The notes: a model not told the origin generated them from the letters alone. DNA of 13,321 bases from Arenicella sp. (GCA_018677115.1 JAHHOC010000199.1:1-13321), one strand, 5' to 3'; shown: positions 1 through 8,172, counted from the stretch's first letter. Translations and numbers: made by a program.

Positions 1-468
1 CTGCATAAGTTTCAGGCCGAAGTGGGTGGCGCACTGGCCGGAGGTACTGCGGGCGTGCGCTTACTCGAACCCGCTTCGGCTCCCGCCAACACCACGCGGC
101 TGCAAGCGCCAGAGGCATTCAAAAGTCGCAGCAACCAGTGGCGGCTGTTACCTCTGTACCGTATTTTCGGCAGCGATGAATTAAGTGTCCACGCTGCGGC
201 CATAAGAGAGTTGGTAGAGCCCCCATTTATCCAACTGGCAGCAGATGATGCCGCAGCACTCGATGTGAGTGACGGCGACCGGATGCTGGTCTCGTTGCCG
301 GACGGCGGGTCCAGTGTTGCGGTGCAGGTGAATTCACAGATCCCGGCCGGCTGTGCCGGATTTGCGGTCGGGCTCCCTGATGCGGACTGGTTACCACCTG
401 ATACCTATGCCGAACTGCACAAGGATCCTGACCAGCAGAAAGAGAAACAGGGAGGCGAGGATGTCTGA
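1..468 (+). CDS. nuoG: NADH-quinone oxidoreductase subunit G, C-terminal part (5' end outside window)
   Basis: This is the last 155 codons of NuoG, the large Fe-S subunit of the peripheral arm of complex I, which passes electrons from the NADH-oxidising module toward quinone. The frame is open from the first base of the window, so the gene starts upstream. The segment PLYRIFGSDELS followed by a domain with PPFIQLAADDAAALDVSDGD matches the C-terminal molybdopterin-dinucleotide-binding-like fold that ends E. coli NuoG (PLYHLFGSDELS there). The Fe-S cluster ligands and the degenerate molybdopterin oxidoreductase core are not in the window. The stop TGA (466-468) overlaps the start of nuoH by 8 nt. 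Assignment is firm because of the matching C-terminus and the complete nuoH-N series that follows; the rest of the protein cannot be judged. Confidence 0.93.
   Translation: MHKFQAEVGGALAGGTAGVRLLEPASAPANTTRLQAPEAFKSRSNQWRLLPLYRIFGSDELSVHAAAIRELVEPPFIQLAADDAAALDVSDGDRMLVSLPDGGSSVAVQVNSQIPAGCAGFAVGLPDADWLPPDTYAELHKDPDQQKEKQGGEDV
451..455 (+). promoter_or_regulatory. Ribosome binding site that sets the nuoH start
   Basis: GGAGG lies inside the end of nuoG, 5 nt before the ATG at 461. It favours that ATG over the in-frame one at 473 and over upstream in-frame starts near 353, which would bury over 100 nt inside nuoG. Confidence 0.7.
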
Positions 469-1429
469 GGGTATGACTATTTTATTTGCCATCTCGGTGA
501 TGTTAGCGGCGGTAGGCGGGGCTGCGGTTCTAACCTGGTTTGAACGGCGCTTACTGGGCTTGTGGCAGGACCGCTATGGGCCCAACCGGCTGGGGCCTGC
601 AGGCATACTGCAGGTAGTTGCAGACATGCTCAAACTACTCACCAAGCATGACTGGACCCCGCCCTTCGCAGACCGCTGGGTTTTTATTTTCGCGCCGACT
701 GCAATCGTAGTCGCAATGTTACTGGGGTTTGCGGTGGTGCCATTTGGTCCCGGACTGCACATCATTGACGTGAATATCGGCCTGCTGTTCTTTATCGGCA
801 TGACCTCGCTGGCAGTTTACAGCGTATTGCTGGGCGGCCTCGCGTCAAACAACAAATATGCGCTTTTAGGCGGCCTGCGCTCAGCGGCGCAGATGGTCAG
901 CTATGAAGTGTTCATGGGTTTGTCGCTGATGGGAGTTGTCATGCTGACCGGCAGTTTCAGCATGCAGGATATTGTGGAAGCACAGCGCGGCGGCTGGTTC
1001 TGTGTATCGCAATTTCTTGGCCTGTTTGTATTTGTTATTGCGGCAATTGCCGAAAGTCACCGTCTGCCATTTGATTTACCGGAAGCCGAACATGAGCTGA
1101 CAGCGGGCTTTCACACAGAATACAGCGGCATGAAATTCGCCATGTTTATGCTTGGTGAATATCTCGGACTTATCCTGGTTTCCTGCATGATCACCACCCT
1201 GTTTTTTGGTGGCTGGCTTGCACCCTTCGGTATGACCTGGTTGCCACCGATCGTCTGGTTCTCGATCAAAACCTTTCTCATTATCTGTTTTTTCGTACTG
1301 TTGAGAGCTGCTATACCGAGACCGCGTTATGACCAGTTAATGTCGCTGGGCTGGAAAGTCATGTTGCCGCTGACCTTGTTGAACCTGGTCGTCACCGGCG
1401 CAGTTGCCTTGTGGATGCAGGGGGCCTGA
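461..1429 (+). CDS. nuoH: NADH-quinone oxidoreductase subunit H (complex I, quinone-site membrane subunit)
   Basis: NuoH (ND1 homologue) is the membrane subunit that joins the peripheral arm to the proton-pumping arm and forms much of the quinone chamber and the E-channel. The 322-residue product compares with 325 in E. coli. Visible signatures are [19 protein letters not shown] (about 28-46), the acidic first-loop region with Y148-E149, and the quinone-loop motif [17 protein letters not shown] (197-213) followed by EYSG (220-223). The chain is otherwise a series of hydrophobic helices, ending in [13 protein letters not shown] (287-299), a hallmark of the family. The ATG at 461 is chosen because GGAGG sits 5 nt upstream and the resulting N-terminus has family length. 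One oddity: TKHDW at 61-65 has His63 where E. coli, Pseudomonas and human ND1 carry Glu (KE motif). nuoI starts 1 nt after the stop. Confidence 0.97.
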   Translation: MSEGMTILFAISVMLAAVGGAAVLTWFERRLLGLWQDRYGPNRLGPAGILQVVADMLKLLTKHDWTPPFADRWVFIFAPTAIVVAMLLGFAVVPFGPGLHIIDVNIGLLFFIGMTSLAVYSVLLGGLASNNKYALLGGLRSAAQMVSYEVFMGLSLMGVVMLTGSFSMQDIVEAQRGGWFCVSQFLGLFVFVIAAIAESHRLPFDLPEAEHELTAGFHTEYSGMKFAMFMLGEYLGLILVSCMITTLFFGGWLAPFGMTWLPPIVWFSIKTFLIICFFVLLRAAIPRPRYDQLMSLGWKVMLPLTLLNLVVTGAVALWMQGA

Positions 1430-1430
1430 T

Positions 1431-1964
1431 ATGCAGCTATTTGAATCATTGATCAGTCAGTTGCGCACCATGTGGCGCATCCTGCTGCACACCTTCAGCC
1501 GTGCTGAAACCGTGCAATATCCTGAGCAGAAACCGTATCTGGCTCCGCGTTACCGGGGTCGCATCGTGCTCACCCTTGATCCCGATGGTGATGAACGTTG
1601 TGTGGCCTGCAACCTGTGTGCAGCAGCCTGCCCGCCTGATTGCATCGCACTGCAGCAGGGAACGCGTGAGGATGGCCGCTGGTATCCCGAGTTTTTCCGC
1701 ATCAATTTTTCCCGTTGCATTATGTGCGGCCTGTGTGAGGAAGCCTGCCCGACCAATGCCATTCAATTAATCCCGGATTTCGAAATGTGTGAATACGACC
1801 GGCAGAACATGGTCTATGAAAAAGAGCATCTGATGATCGATGGGCCCGGCAAATATCACGACTACAATTTTTACCGTGTTGCCGGCATGCAGATCGAAGG
1901 CAAGGACAAGGGCGAAGCGCAGAAAGAAAACCCGCCCATTGATGTAAGGAGTCTATTACCGTAA
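1431..1964 (+). CDS. nuoI: NADH-quinone oxidoreductase subunit I (2x[4Fe-4S] ferredoxin-like)
   Basis: NuoI (TYKY/NDUFS8 homologue) carries clusters N6a and N6b, which hand electrons on toward N2 and quinone at the base of the peripheral arm. The 177-residue protein (E. coli 180) has two CxxCxxCxxxCP motifs: C57, C60, C63, C67 ([12 protein letters not shown]) and C96, C99, C102, C106 ([12 protein letters not shown]). All eight ligands are present. A short amphipathic N-terminal stretch (about 1-25) probably lies on the membrane surface. The ATG at 1431 follows a G-rich stretch (1420-1424) and gives family length; the upstream in-frame ATG at 1404 would lie inside nuoH. Its stop TAA overlaps the nuoJ ATG by one base (TAATG). 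Confidence 0.97.
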   Translation: MQLFESLISQLRTMWRILLHTFSRAETVQYPEQKPYLAPRYRGRIVLTLDPDGDERCVACNLCAAACPPDCIALQQGTREDGRWYPEFFRINFSRCIMCGLCEEACPTNAIQLIPDFEMCEYDRQNMVYEKEHLMIDGPGKYHDYNFYRVAGMQIEGKDKGEAQKENPPIDVRSLLP

Positions 1965-2515
1965 TGGAACTGGTATTGTTTTATATCTCTTCGGCGGTAG
2001 CCCTGTTCGCAACCGTTTTCGCGCTCACCCGCAGTAATGCTGCACACGCGTTAATCTACCTGATTGTTTCGCTGCTGGCGGTTGCTGTGATCTTCTTTTT
2101 ACTCGGCGCACCATTCGCCGCTGCATTGGAAATAGTCATCTATGCCGGAGCCATCATGGTGTTGTTTGTGTTCGTAATCATGATGTTGAATCTCGGCGAG
2201 GAGGGTGAAGAGCGGGAACGGCAGAGAATGCATCCGGCGGTGTGGATCGGCCCGGCTTTGCTGTCTGCCATCCTGCTTGTCGAGATGATCATTGTGCTTA
2301 GTAAGATGAGTGATCAACAAACCGGCGCACTGATCACCGCCAAACAGGTTGGTATAAGTTTATTCGGACCCTACGTACTGGCAGTGGAAATAGCCTCCAT
2401 GCTGCTGCTGGCGGGATTAGTCGGCGCCTACCACGTGGGACGCCGTTTCCGGTTAAGCGAGCCGGACGATCAAAGTGCCGTTGTGTCCGGCGATGACAAA
2501 CAAGGTGGTGACTGA
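1964..2515 (+). CDS. nuoJ: NADH-quinone oxidoreductase subunit J (complex I membrane subunit)
   Basis: NuoJ (ND6 homologue) is a five-helix membrane subunit that, with NuoK and NuoH, links the quinone site to the antiporter-like pumps. The product has 183 residues (E. coli 184). The diagnostic third helix EIVIYAGAIMVLFVFVIMML is present, with E56 and Y60 in the conserved YAGAI motif, where the family forms a pi-bulge tied to active/resting state changes. A charged loop (about 78-88, rich in Glu/Arg) and a polar C-terminal tail follow. The start ATG is fused to the nuoI stop. TAAGGAG at 1945-1951 is a strong but slightly distant (12 nt) ribosome binding site. The stop TGA overlaps the nuoK ATG by one base. 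Confidence 0.96.
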   Translation: MELVLFYISSAVALFATVFALTRSNAAHALIYLIVSLLAVAVIFFLLGAPFAAALEIVIYAGAIMVLFVFVIMMLNLGEEGEERERQRMHPAVWIGPALLSAILLVEMIIVLSKMSDQQTGALITAKQVGISLFGPYVLAVEIASMLLLAGLVGAYHVGRRFRLSEPDDQSAVVSGDDKQGGD

Positions 2516-2829
2516 TGGAAGGAGTAGTAATACCTCTGAACCATGTGTTGATCGTTGCTGCATTGCTGTTCGTGACCGGTCTGGCAGGGCTAATGTTTCG
2601 TCGCAACGTGATCTTCATCCTGATGGCGCTTGAAGTCATGCTCAATTCTGCCGGGCTGGCATTTGTCGCAGCAGGCACGGCCTGGGCTGAAGCCGACGGG
2701 CAAGTGATATTCATGTTGATTCTTGCCGTGGCCGCTGCCGAAGTATCGGTCGGGTTGGGGCTGGTTCTGCAGATCCAACGCCGTTTTAAAACGCTGGACA
2801 TGGATCAGGCGCGGAGGTTGCACGGCTGA
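2515..2829 (+). CDS. nuoK: NADH-quinone oxidoreductase subunit K (complex I membrane subunit)
   Basis: NuoK (ND4L homologue) is a three-helix subunit that forms part of the proton path beside NuoJ and NuoN. The 104-residue product (E. coli 100) shows PLNHVLIVAALLFVTGL in helix 1, then E40 within FILMALEVMLNS and E76 within AVAAAEVSVGL. These correspond to E36 and E72 of E. coli NuoK, the buried acidic residues needed for coupled proton transfer. The N-terminus is about four residues longer than in E. coli. Start: ATG in TGATG shared with the nuoJ stop, with AAGGTGG (2502-2508) just upstream. The stop overlaps the nuoL ATG in the same way. Confidence 0.96.
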   Translation: MEGVVIPLNHVLIVAALLFVTGLAGLMFRRNVIFILMALEVMLNSAGLAFVAAGTAWAEADGQVIFMLILAVAAAEVSVGLGLVLQIQRRFKTLDMDQARRLHG

Positions 2830-4676
2830 TGCTGCAAACTGTCTGGCTGATTCCGCTTTTACCTTTCCTCAGCGCAGTATTGTTGATGGTAACCGCCGGA
2901 CGCATGCCGCGACCCCTGGTAGCAATGCTGGGGGCCGGATCTGTTGGTCTGTCCGCAGTCGTTGTGCTGCTGTTCGGTATGCAATTTATGCAGGCGCCGG
3001 AGCCCTACACATTGACACTCTGGAGCTGGATGCGGGTGGGCGACTTTGCACCACAATTTTCTTTTTATATTGACCAGCTCACATTGGTGATGATGGCGGT
3101 GATCACCGGGGTCGGATTCCTGATTCATCTTTACTCAACCGAATTCATGGAGGAAGACAGCGACTACAGCCGTTATTTCGCCTACATGAATATGTTTGTC
3201 GCTGCCATGCTGATTCTTGTCATGGCCGATAATCTTCTGCTGTTATTCCTGGGTTGGGAAGGTGTCGGCGTATGCAGTTACCTGCTGGTTGGTTTCTGGT
3301 ACAAAGACCCCGCCAACGGGGCGGCTTCGCGCAAGGCGTTTGTAGTAACCCGCGTTGGCGATACCGCAATGGCCTTAGGCCTGCTGTTGTTGTTTACCGA
3401 ACTGGGCACCCTGCAAATTCAACCAATGCTAGACGCCGCTAACAACACGTGGGTGAGTGGCGATACACTGCCGGCACTGGCTGCTTTACTGCTATTGGGC
3501 GGCGCAGTGGGCAAATCAGCTCAGCTGCCGCTGCATACATGGCTGCCTGATGCGATGGCAGGCCCGACACCGGTCAGCGCGCTAATCCATGCCGCGACCA
3601 TGGTGACTGCCGGTGTGTATCTCATCGCACGCACCCATGGCTTATTCCTGTTAGCCCCCGACGTGCTTTTGCTGGTGGCTCTGATTGGCCTGGTAACACT
3701 TCTGCTGGCGGCTTTCACTGCCCTGAACCAGCACGATATAAAGCGAATTCTCGCCTACTCGACTATCAGTCAAATTGGTTACATGTTCCTGGCCCTAGGG
3801 GTCGGCGCCTGGAGCTCAGGCATATTTCACCTGATGACCCATGCATTTTTCAAAGCTCTGTTGTTTCTTGGCGCCGGTGCGGTCATTCATTGCCTGCATC
3901 ATGAGCACAACATATTCAAAATGGGCGGGCTGCGATCCCGCTTGCCGGTGGCATTCTGGAGCTTCCTGATCGGCTCGGCCGCGCTCGCTGCGCTACCGTT
4001 TACTTCCGGTTTTTTCAGTAAAGACCCGATACTGATCTCGGCTTTTGAATATCACGGTTCGATCGCCGGCATTGGTCCGTGGTTGTGGGTCGGCGGCTTA
4101 TTAGGCGCCCTGCTCACCGCAATCTACAGTTTTCGCCTGGTGTTCATTGTCTTCTTTGGTGAAGCCAACACTGAGCCGGATCGACAACCCGGTTGGCGCA
4201 TGGCCGGGCCACTGACCTTGTTATGTGTGCTTTCGCTGTTTGGTGGCTGGTTCGCTTTACCACTGGCAAGTGTTTTCCCCGCTGAGTCCGCGCACCATCC
4301 AAGCATGTTAATTGAAGGTATATCAATCTCTATCCCGTTACTGGGTGTATTAGTTGCCTGGCTGGTTTATTACCAGCGCAAAGTTTCGGTGAGCCGTTTT
4401 ACCGACTCACCAACCGGCAATTCACTGCGTCAATACTGGCACAGCGGTTGGGCCATGGACGACTTGTACGACAACCTGCTGGTTAAGCCTTTCGTCGGAG
4501 TCTCCACGTTGCTGCGCGGTGAACCGGTGGACAAGGTCTATAACGGCATAGTCGGAGTTTGCCAGCTGGTACATCGCGGCTTGAGCGAGTCGCAAACCGG
4601 CAAAATGCGTTGGTATGCCACCAGCATGGTGTTCGGCCTGATCGCCCTGATAACCTTTCTCGGGTGGGGAATCTGA
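2829..4676 (+). CDS. nuoL: NADH-quinone oxidoreductase subunit L (distal antiporter-like proton pump)
   Basis: NuoL (ND5 homologue) is the outermost Mrp-antiporter-like subunit and carries the long lateral helix along the membrane arm. At 615 residues it matches E. coli (613). Key buried residues can be placed: E144 in LGWEGVG, K229 in AVGKSAQLPLHTWLPDAM, H254 in ALIHAATMVTAG, H338 and K342 in LMTHAFFKALLF, and K398 in FFSKDP. After the antiporter core, the C-terminal part contains a soluble stretch and a terminal hydrophobic helix (about 596-615), in line with the lateral helix and its anchor. GGAGG at 2813-2817 is the ribosome binding site, 11 nt from the ATG, which is fused to the nuoK stop (TGATG). 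The stop in turn overlaps the nuoM start by one base. No truncation or frameshift is seen. Confidence 0.97.
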   Translation: MLQTVWLIPLLPFLSAVLLMVTAGRMPRPLVAMLGAGSVGLSAVVVLLFGMQFMQAPEPYTLTLWSWMRVGDFAPQFSFYIDQLTLVMMAVITGVGFLIHLYSTEFMEEDSDYSRYFAYMNMFVAAMLILVMADNLLLLFLGWEGVGVCSYLLVGFWYKDPANGAASRKAFVVTRVGDTAMALGLLLLFTELGTLQIQPMLDAANNTWVSGDTLPALAALLLLGGAVGKSAQLPLHTWLPDAMAGPTPVSALIHAATMVTAGVYLIARTHGLFLLAPDVLLLVALIGLVTLLLAAFTALNQHDIKRILAYSTISQIGYMFLALGVGAWSSGIFHLMTHAFFKALLFLGAGAVIHCLHHEHNIFKMGGLRSRLPVAFWSFLIGSAALAALPFTSGFFSKDPILISAFEYHGSIAGIGPWLWVGGLLGALLTAIYSFRLVFIVFFGEANTEPDRQPGWRMAGPLTLLCVLSLFGGWFALPLASVFPAESAHHPSMLIEGISISIPLLGVLVAWLVYYQRKVSVSRFTDSPTGNSLRQYWHSGWAMDDLYDNLLVKPFVGVSTLLRGEPVDKVYNGIVGVCQLVHRGLSESQTGKMRWYATSMVFGLIALITFLGWGI

Positions 4677-6208
4677 TGATATTACCCAACCTGATTCTGG
4701 TGTTACTGGTGGGCGGTGCGCTGGCATGGTGGTCAGAACGCTTCGACAGCAGTTGGCCCCGCCTGGTAGCGCTATTGGTAGTACTGGCAGATCTCAGCTA
4801 TCTGCTCAGCAGCCTGACAACCGTGCCGCTGGAAAATTTTGCCCTGGTACCCGTCGCCGCTGATCCGGCAAGCTGGTTGATGAGCTACCAGCTGAACTGG
4901 ATTCCGCGGTTTGGCATCCGTTTTGAATTGGCAATGGATGGCCTCAGCCTGGTACTGATTGTATTAACGCTGGTTCTCGGCGCAATCGCCATCGTGTCAT
5001 CGTGGACCGAGGACAATCAGCGGCAGGGATTTTTTCAGGCCAACATCCTGTGGACATTGGCCGGAGTGGTTGGCGTGTTCCTGGCTATGGACCTGTTTTT
5101 GTTCTTCCTGTTCTGGGAAGTGATGCTGGTGCCAATGTATTTGTTGATCGCAATCTGGGGGCACGAAGGAAAAGCCCATGCGTCGATGAAATTTTTCATC
5201 TTCACGCAGTTCAGCGGACTACTGATGTTGGTGGCGATCGTAGTGCTGGCGATACTGCAGCAGCAGGCCAGTGGGATATGGAGTTTCAGTTATTTTGATT
5301 TGTTGAATACGTCGATGGATAGCACAGTTGCCGGCTGGCTCATGCTCGGCTTTTTCATCGCATTTGTGGTCAAGTTGCCCGGCTTTCCATTTCACACCTG
5401 GCTTCCTGATGCGCATACGCAGGCACCTACCGCCGGTAGTGTAATTCTGGCTGGCATTCTGCTCAAAACAGGTGCTTATGGCCTTATCCGCTTCACCGTT
5501 CCATTATTTCCCGAGGCGGCCCTGGAGTTTGCGCCGATTGCGATGATGTTAGGGGTGGCCGGTATTATCTACGGTGCGGTGCTGGCCTTCGGTCAGTCCG
5601 ACTTCAAACGCCTGGTCGCCTACAGCAGCGTCAGCCACATGGGTTTCGTATTGTTGGGTGTGTTCGCCTGGAATGCCCTGGCCTTGCAGGGTGCGGTGAT
5701 GCAGATGGTGGCACACGGTTTCAGTACCGCTGCCCTGTTTATGATTGCCGGCGCCCTGCAACAGCGTATGCACACGCGTGATATGAATCAGATGGGAGGT
5801 CTGTGGCAACAAATGCCGCGCATGGGTGCGGTCGCTTTGTTCTTTGTGTTGGCTTCGCTCGGCATGCCGGGATTGGGCAATTTTGTAGCCGAGTTCCTGG
5901 TGCTGCTCGGCCTGTTTCAGGTTAACCCCTGGATGACAGTGGTAGCAGCTCTCGGTTTGATTACTGCAGCCATTTATTCATTGATCATGATGCAACGGGC
6001 GTTTTACGGAAAGCCTGACGACAGCCGTCGCCTGACAGATTTCGGTAGTCTGGAAATGACTGCCATGGCAGTTATGATTATCGCTCTGGTGTGGCTGGGA
6101 ATGTACCCGCAACCGGTACTGGACCTGGTTCAACCGGTTATTGATAGCCTTGCAGTAGAAGTGCCGCTTGTTGCAGAACGCGGTGTCAGTGTAGGAGCGG
6201 TGCAATGA
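4676..6208 (+). CDS. nuoM: NADH-quinone oxidoreductase subunit M (antiporter-like proton pump)
   Basis: NuoM (ND4 homologue) is the middle antiporter-like pump of the membrane arm. Starting at the ATG in TGATG it has 510 residues (E. coli 509). Conserved channel residues are E148 in FLFWEVMLVPMYLLI, K233 in FVVKLPGFPFHTWLPDAH, K264 in GILLKTGAYG, H321 in SSVSHMGF, H347 in MVAHGFSTAALF and E406 in GNFVAEFLVL. In this subunit a Glu takes the place of the terminal channel Lys found in NuoL and NuoN. A longer in-frame extension upstream (to about 4559) exists but lies inside nuoL and makes the protein too long. A purine-rich GGGGA at 4666-4670 precedes the start. Its stop overlaps nuoN by 4 nt (ATGA). 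Confidence 0.97.
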   Translation: MILPNLILVLLVGGALAWWSERFDSSWPRLVALLVVLADLSYLLSSLTTVPLENFALVPVAADPASWLMSYQLNWIPRFGIRFELAMDGLSLVLIVLTLVLGAIAIVSSWTEDNQRQGFFQANILWTLAGVVGVFLAMDLFLFFLFWEVMLVPMYLLIAIWGHEGKAHASMKFFIFTQFSGLLMLVAIVVLAILQQQASGIWSFSYFDLLNTSMDSTVAGWLMLGFFIAFVVKLPGFPFHTWLPDAHTQAPTAGSVILAGILLKTGAYGLIRFTVPLFPEAALEFAPIAMMLGVAGIIYGAVLAFGQSDFKRLVAYSSVSHMGFVLLGVFAWNALALQGAVMQMVAHGFSTAALFMIAGALQQRMHTRDMNQMGGLWQQMPRMGAVALFFVLASLGMPGLGNFVAEFLVLLGLFQVNPWMTVVAALGLITAAIYSLIMMQRAFYGKPDDSRRLTDFGSLEMTAMAVMIIALVWLGMYPQPVLDLVQPVIDSLAVEVPLVAERGVSVGAVQ

Positions 6209-7686
6209 TGGCGGCGGCCAGTCAGGCATTGCTGGCTCCGCTGGTGTTATCGGTGGCCTCGTTAGCCCTGATGATGCAAATCGCATTTAGACGCCACTCC
6301 TACACCTCGTGGGTGATCACCTGCCTTACTCTGGTGCTATCTATGGTAGCGCTCGTACCAATGTCAAAGCTGGTACCACTGCAGGTAACTCCGTTGCTGA
6401 TTTCCGACCAGTACAGTTTATTTTTCAGCTTGCTGATTCTGTTTGCCACCCTGATCACTGCATTGCTGGCGAAGGATTACCTGCAGCACCGCGCAGGAGA
6501 AAACGAGGAATTCTATCTGTTACTCCTGTTGTCGTCACTGGGTGGTTTGATCCTGGTATCCGCCACTCATCTGGCTTCATTCCTGCTCGGCTTGGAGCTG
6601 TTGGGGGTGGCTCTCTATGCATTAATCGCCTATCCCGAGCGCGGTCATCTGCCATTGGAAGCGGCGATCAAATACCTGATTCTTTCCGGTGCTGCGTCCG
6701 GAATCCTGTTGTTTGGCTTCGCCCTTATTTATGCGGCGCTGGGCACGCTTTCATTTGTTGGAATTGGACAGCAACTAACCCAGCTTGAATTAGCCGCGGA
6801 TCGGCAACTGCTGGTGCTGATTGGCACATCGATGGTTTTTACCGGCATTGGATTCAAGTTATCTTTGGTACCCTTTCATATGTGGACACCGGATGTTTAT
6901 CACGGTGCCCCATCCCCGGTGACTGGATTTCTGTCAACCGTTTCCAAAGGGGCAATATTTGCTGCGCTAATGCGGTTGTTTATTGATGCCCAGCTTTATC
7001 ATTACCAGGGGCTGATGATAGCTTTATCGGTAATCGCGATTGCCTCCATGCTGGCCGGGAATTTATTAGCGCTGCAGCAATCAAATCTTAAACGCCTGCT
7101 GGCATACTCATCGATCGCTCATCTGGGTTACTTGATTATTGCGCTGGTAGTTTACGGCGCTTTGCGGCAGCCACAGATGGCAGTGGAGGCCGCTGGATTT
7201 TATATTACCGCGTATATAGTAACTTCATTAGCTGCGTTCGCCCTGCTAAGCATGTTGTCCAGTGACGTTCGCGATTCGGTACTGGGCAATGATGCTGAAG
7301 TGGACGACATAGATCATATTCGCGGCTTGTTCTGGCGGCAGCCAATATTAGCACTTATGTTAACAATCGCCATGCTGTCACTGGCGGGTATCCCGCTTAC
7401 TATTGGGTTTATCGGCAAGTTCTATTTATTTGCGGTCGGAATAAAAGGCTCTCTCTGGTGGCTGCTGGCAGCGCTAGTTATCGGTAGCGGCATTGGAATT
7501 TATTACTATTTACGAGTTGTTTTCGCGATGTCCATGAAACCACAGGATAGTGATCAGGTACTTGTAGTTCCCGCAAAACTCACATTGGCGGCGAAACTTG
7601 TGATCTGTATACTCATATTTACTATGTTGTATCTCGGCGTACTGCCTCAACCGCTGATGGAATACCTGGGCACTGTGACTGTTTAG
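6205..7686 (+). CDS. nuoN: NADH-quinone oxidoreductase subunit N (proximal antiporter-like proton pump)
   Basis: NuoN (ND2 homologue) is the antiporter-like pump nearest the quinone site, contacting NuoK and NuoM. The product is 493 residues (E. coli 485). Channel residues visible: E131 in LLGLELLGVALYAL, K156 in EAAIKYLILSG, K218 in GIGFKLSLVPFHMWTPD, K248 in STVSKGAIFAAL, H306 in SSIAHLGYLI and K405 in GFIGKFYLF. AGGAG at 6193-6197 sits 7 nt before the ATG at 6205, whose last bases form the ATGA overlap with the nuoM stop; a second ATG directly follows at 6208 and cannot be excluded. It is the last gene of the nuo series, and no hairpin-type terminator follows it, so transcription may continue into the CBS gene. 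Confidence 0.97.
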   Translation: MMAAASQALLAPLVLSVASLALMMQIAFRRHSYTSWVITCLTLVLSMVALVPMSKLVPLQVTPLLISDQYSLFFSLLILFATLITALLAKDYLQHRAGENEEFYLLLLLSSLGGLILVSATHLASFLLGLELLGVALYALIAYPERGHLPLEAAIKYLILSGAASGILLFGFALIYAALGTLSFVGIGQQLTQLELAADRQLLVLIGTSMVFTGIGFKLSLVPFHMWTPDVYHGAPSPVTGFLSTVSKGAIFAALMRLFIDAQLYHYQGLMIALSVIAIASMLAGNLLALQQSNLKRLLAYSSIAHLGYLIIALVVYGALRQPQMAVEAAGFYITAYIVTSLAAFALLSMLSSDVRDSVLGNDAEVDDIDHIRGLFWRQPILALMLTIAMLSLAGIPLTIGFIGKFYLFAVGIKGSLWWLLAALVIGSGIGIYYYLRVVFAMSMKPQDSDQVLVVPAKLTLAAKLVICILIFTMLYLGVLPQPLMEYLGTVTV

Positions 7687-7720
7687 CCCGGTGCATATTT
7701 CCATCTAATAAAAGAATAAC

Positions 7721-7725
7721 AGGAG
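7721..7725 (+). promoter_or_regulatory. Ribosome binding site of the CBS-domain gene
   Basis: AGGAG lies 6 nt before the ATG at 7732, within the only clear gap (45 nt, 7687-7731) of the plus-strand gene run. The rest of that gap is AT-rich. I see no convincing -35/-10 pair and no terminator hairpin in it. Confidence 0.75.
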
Positions 7726-7731
7726 CCAGCA

Positions 7732-8154
7732 ATGCTACGTTCAGTTGAATTGAAAGATTATATGTTGCACAACCCGGTTAAGATGCACCCGGGCGATTCG
7801 GTGTTTGACGCAATTCACCAGATTCTCGTTATGAAAGTATCCGGGGTCTGTGTGGTGGGGGACAACGATCAGTTGCTCGGCGTACTCTCTGAACTGGATT
7901 GTATGCGTGCAATATTGAGTTCAGTCTACAATGATTCACCAGTTGGCAATGTTGAAGAGTTTATGACCAAGGAGGTGATCAGCGTCAAATTGCACGACAA
8001 TATTGTTGATGTCGCGAACGACATGCTGAAACACAAACATCGTAGAAGGCCGGTAATACAGGACGACGGTAAATTGATTGGTCAGGTAACTTGCCGTCAA
8101 TTATTGCGGGCAGTAAAGGAATTTACCGGGCCCGAAGATCCGACCGAGCACTAA
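7732..8154 (+). CDS. Stand-alone tandem CBS-domain protein (probable nucleotide sensor)
   Basis: This is a 140-residue soluble protein made of two CBS domains (about residues 7-62 and 77-130) with no other domain. Paired CBS domains form a Bateman module that usually binds AMP, ATP, S-adenosylmethionine or similar ligands and changes the activity of a partner. The first repeat has the canonical ribose-binding pattern G-x-x-S-x-x-D (G50, S53, D56 in GVLSELD). In the second, the matching position is Gln (G117, T120, Q123 in GQVTCRQ), so that site may be altered or empty. The start has a good ribosome binding site, and the gene ends in two tandem TAA codons. It follows nuoN by 45 nt in the same direction and may be co-transcribed. 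Its codon use looks more AT-rich than that of nuo. The partner is unknown; a regulatory role for complex I or energy state is inference from position only. Confidence 0.9.
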   Translation: MLRSVELKDYMLHNPVKMHPGDSVFDAIHQILVMKVSGVCVVGDNDQLLGVLSELDCMRAILSSVYNDSPVGNVEEFMTKEVISVKLHDNIVDVANDMLKHKHRRRPVIQDDGKLIGQVTCRQLLRAVKEFTGPEDPTEH

Positions 8155-8172
8155 TAACTAACGGCTTAGCAG
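8155..8172. other. 18-nt convergent intergenic gap without a recognisable terminator
   Basis: The stop of the plus-strand CBS gene and the stop of the minus-strand thiolase are separated by 18 nt. The stretch contains a short imperfect palindrome (TAGC-A-GCTA) but no GC-rich stem followed by a T-run in either direction. Transcripts from both sides are therefore likely to overlap at their 3' ends, or termination is Rho-dependent or occurs within the opposing gene. Confidence 0.5.

Noticed and set aside
353..460. Longer nuoH start
   Set aside because: It would add 36 residues overlapping nuoG with no membrane or family character. The ATG at 461 has a good ribosome binding site and gives normal length.
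2334..2801. Minus-strand ORF of 155 codons opposite nuoJ/nuoK
   Set aside because: It is antisense to two certain complex I genes, has low-complexity Thr/Arg/Asn content and no ribosome binding site that I can support.
4559..4675. Longer nuoM start
   Set aside because: It would add 39 residues inside nuoL. The ATG fused to the nuoL stop gives the family length of 510.
6309..6788. Plus-strand ORF of 159 codons inside nuoN
   Set aside because: It is an alternative frame of nuoN, whose own frame carries all channel residues. No family resemblance was seen.
7687..7731. AT-rich spacer as a promoter for the CBS gene
   Set aside because: TAATAA-like sequence is present, but no -35 element at proper spacing could be defended, so no promoter is called.
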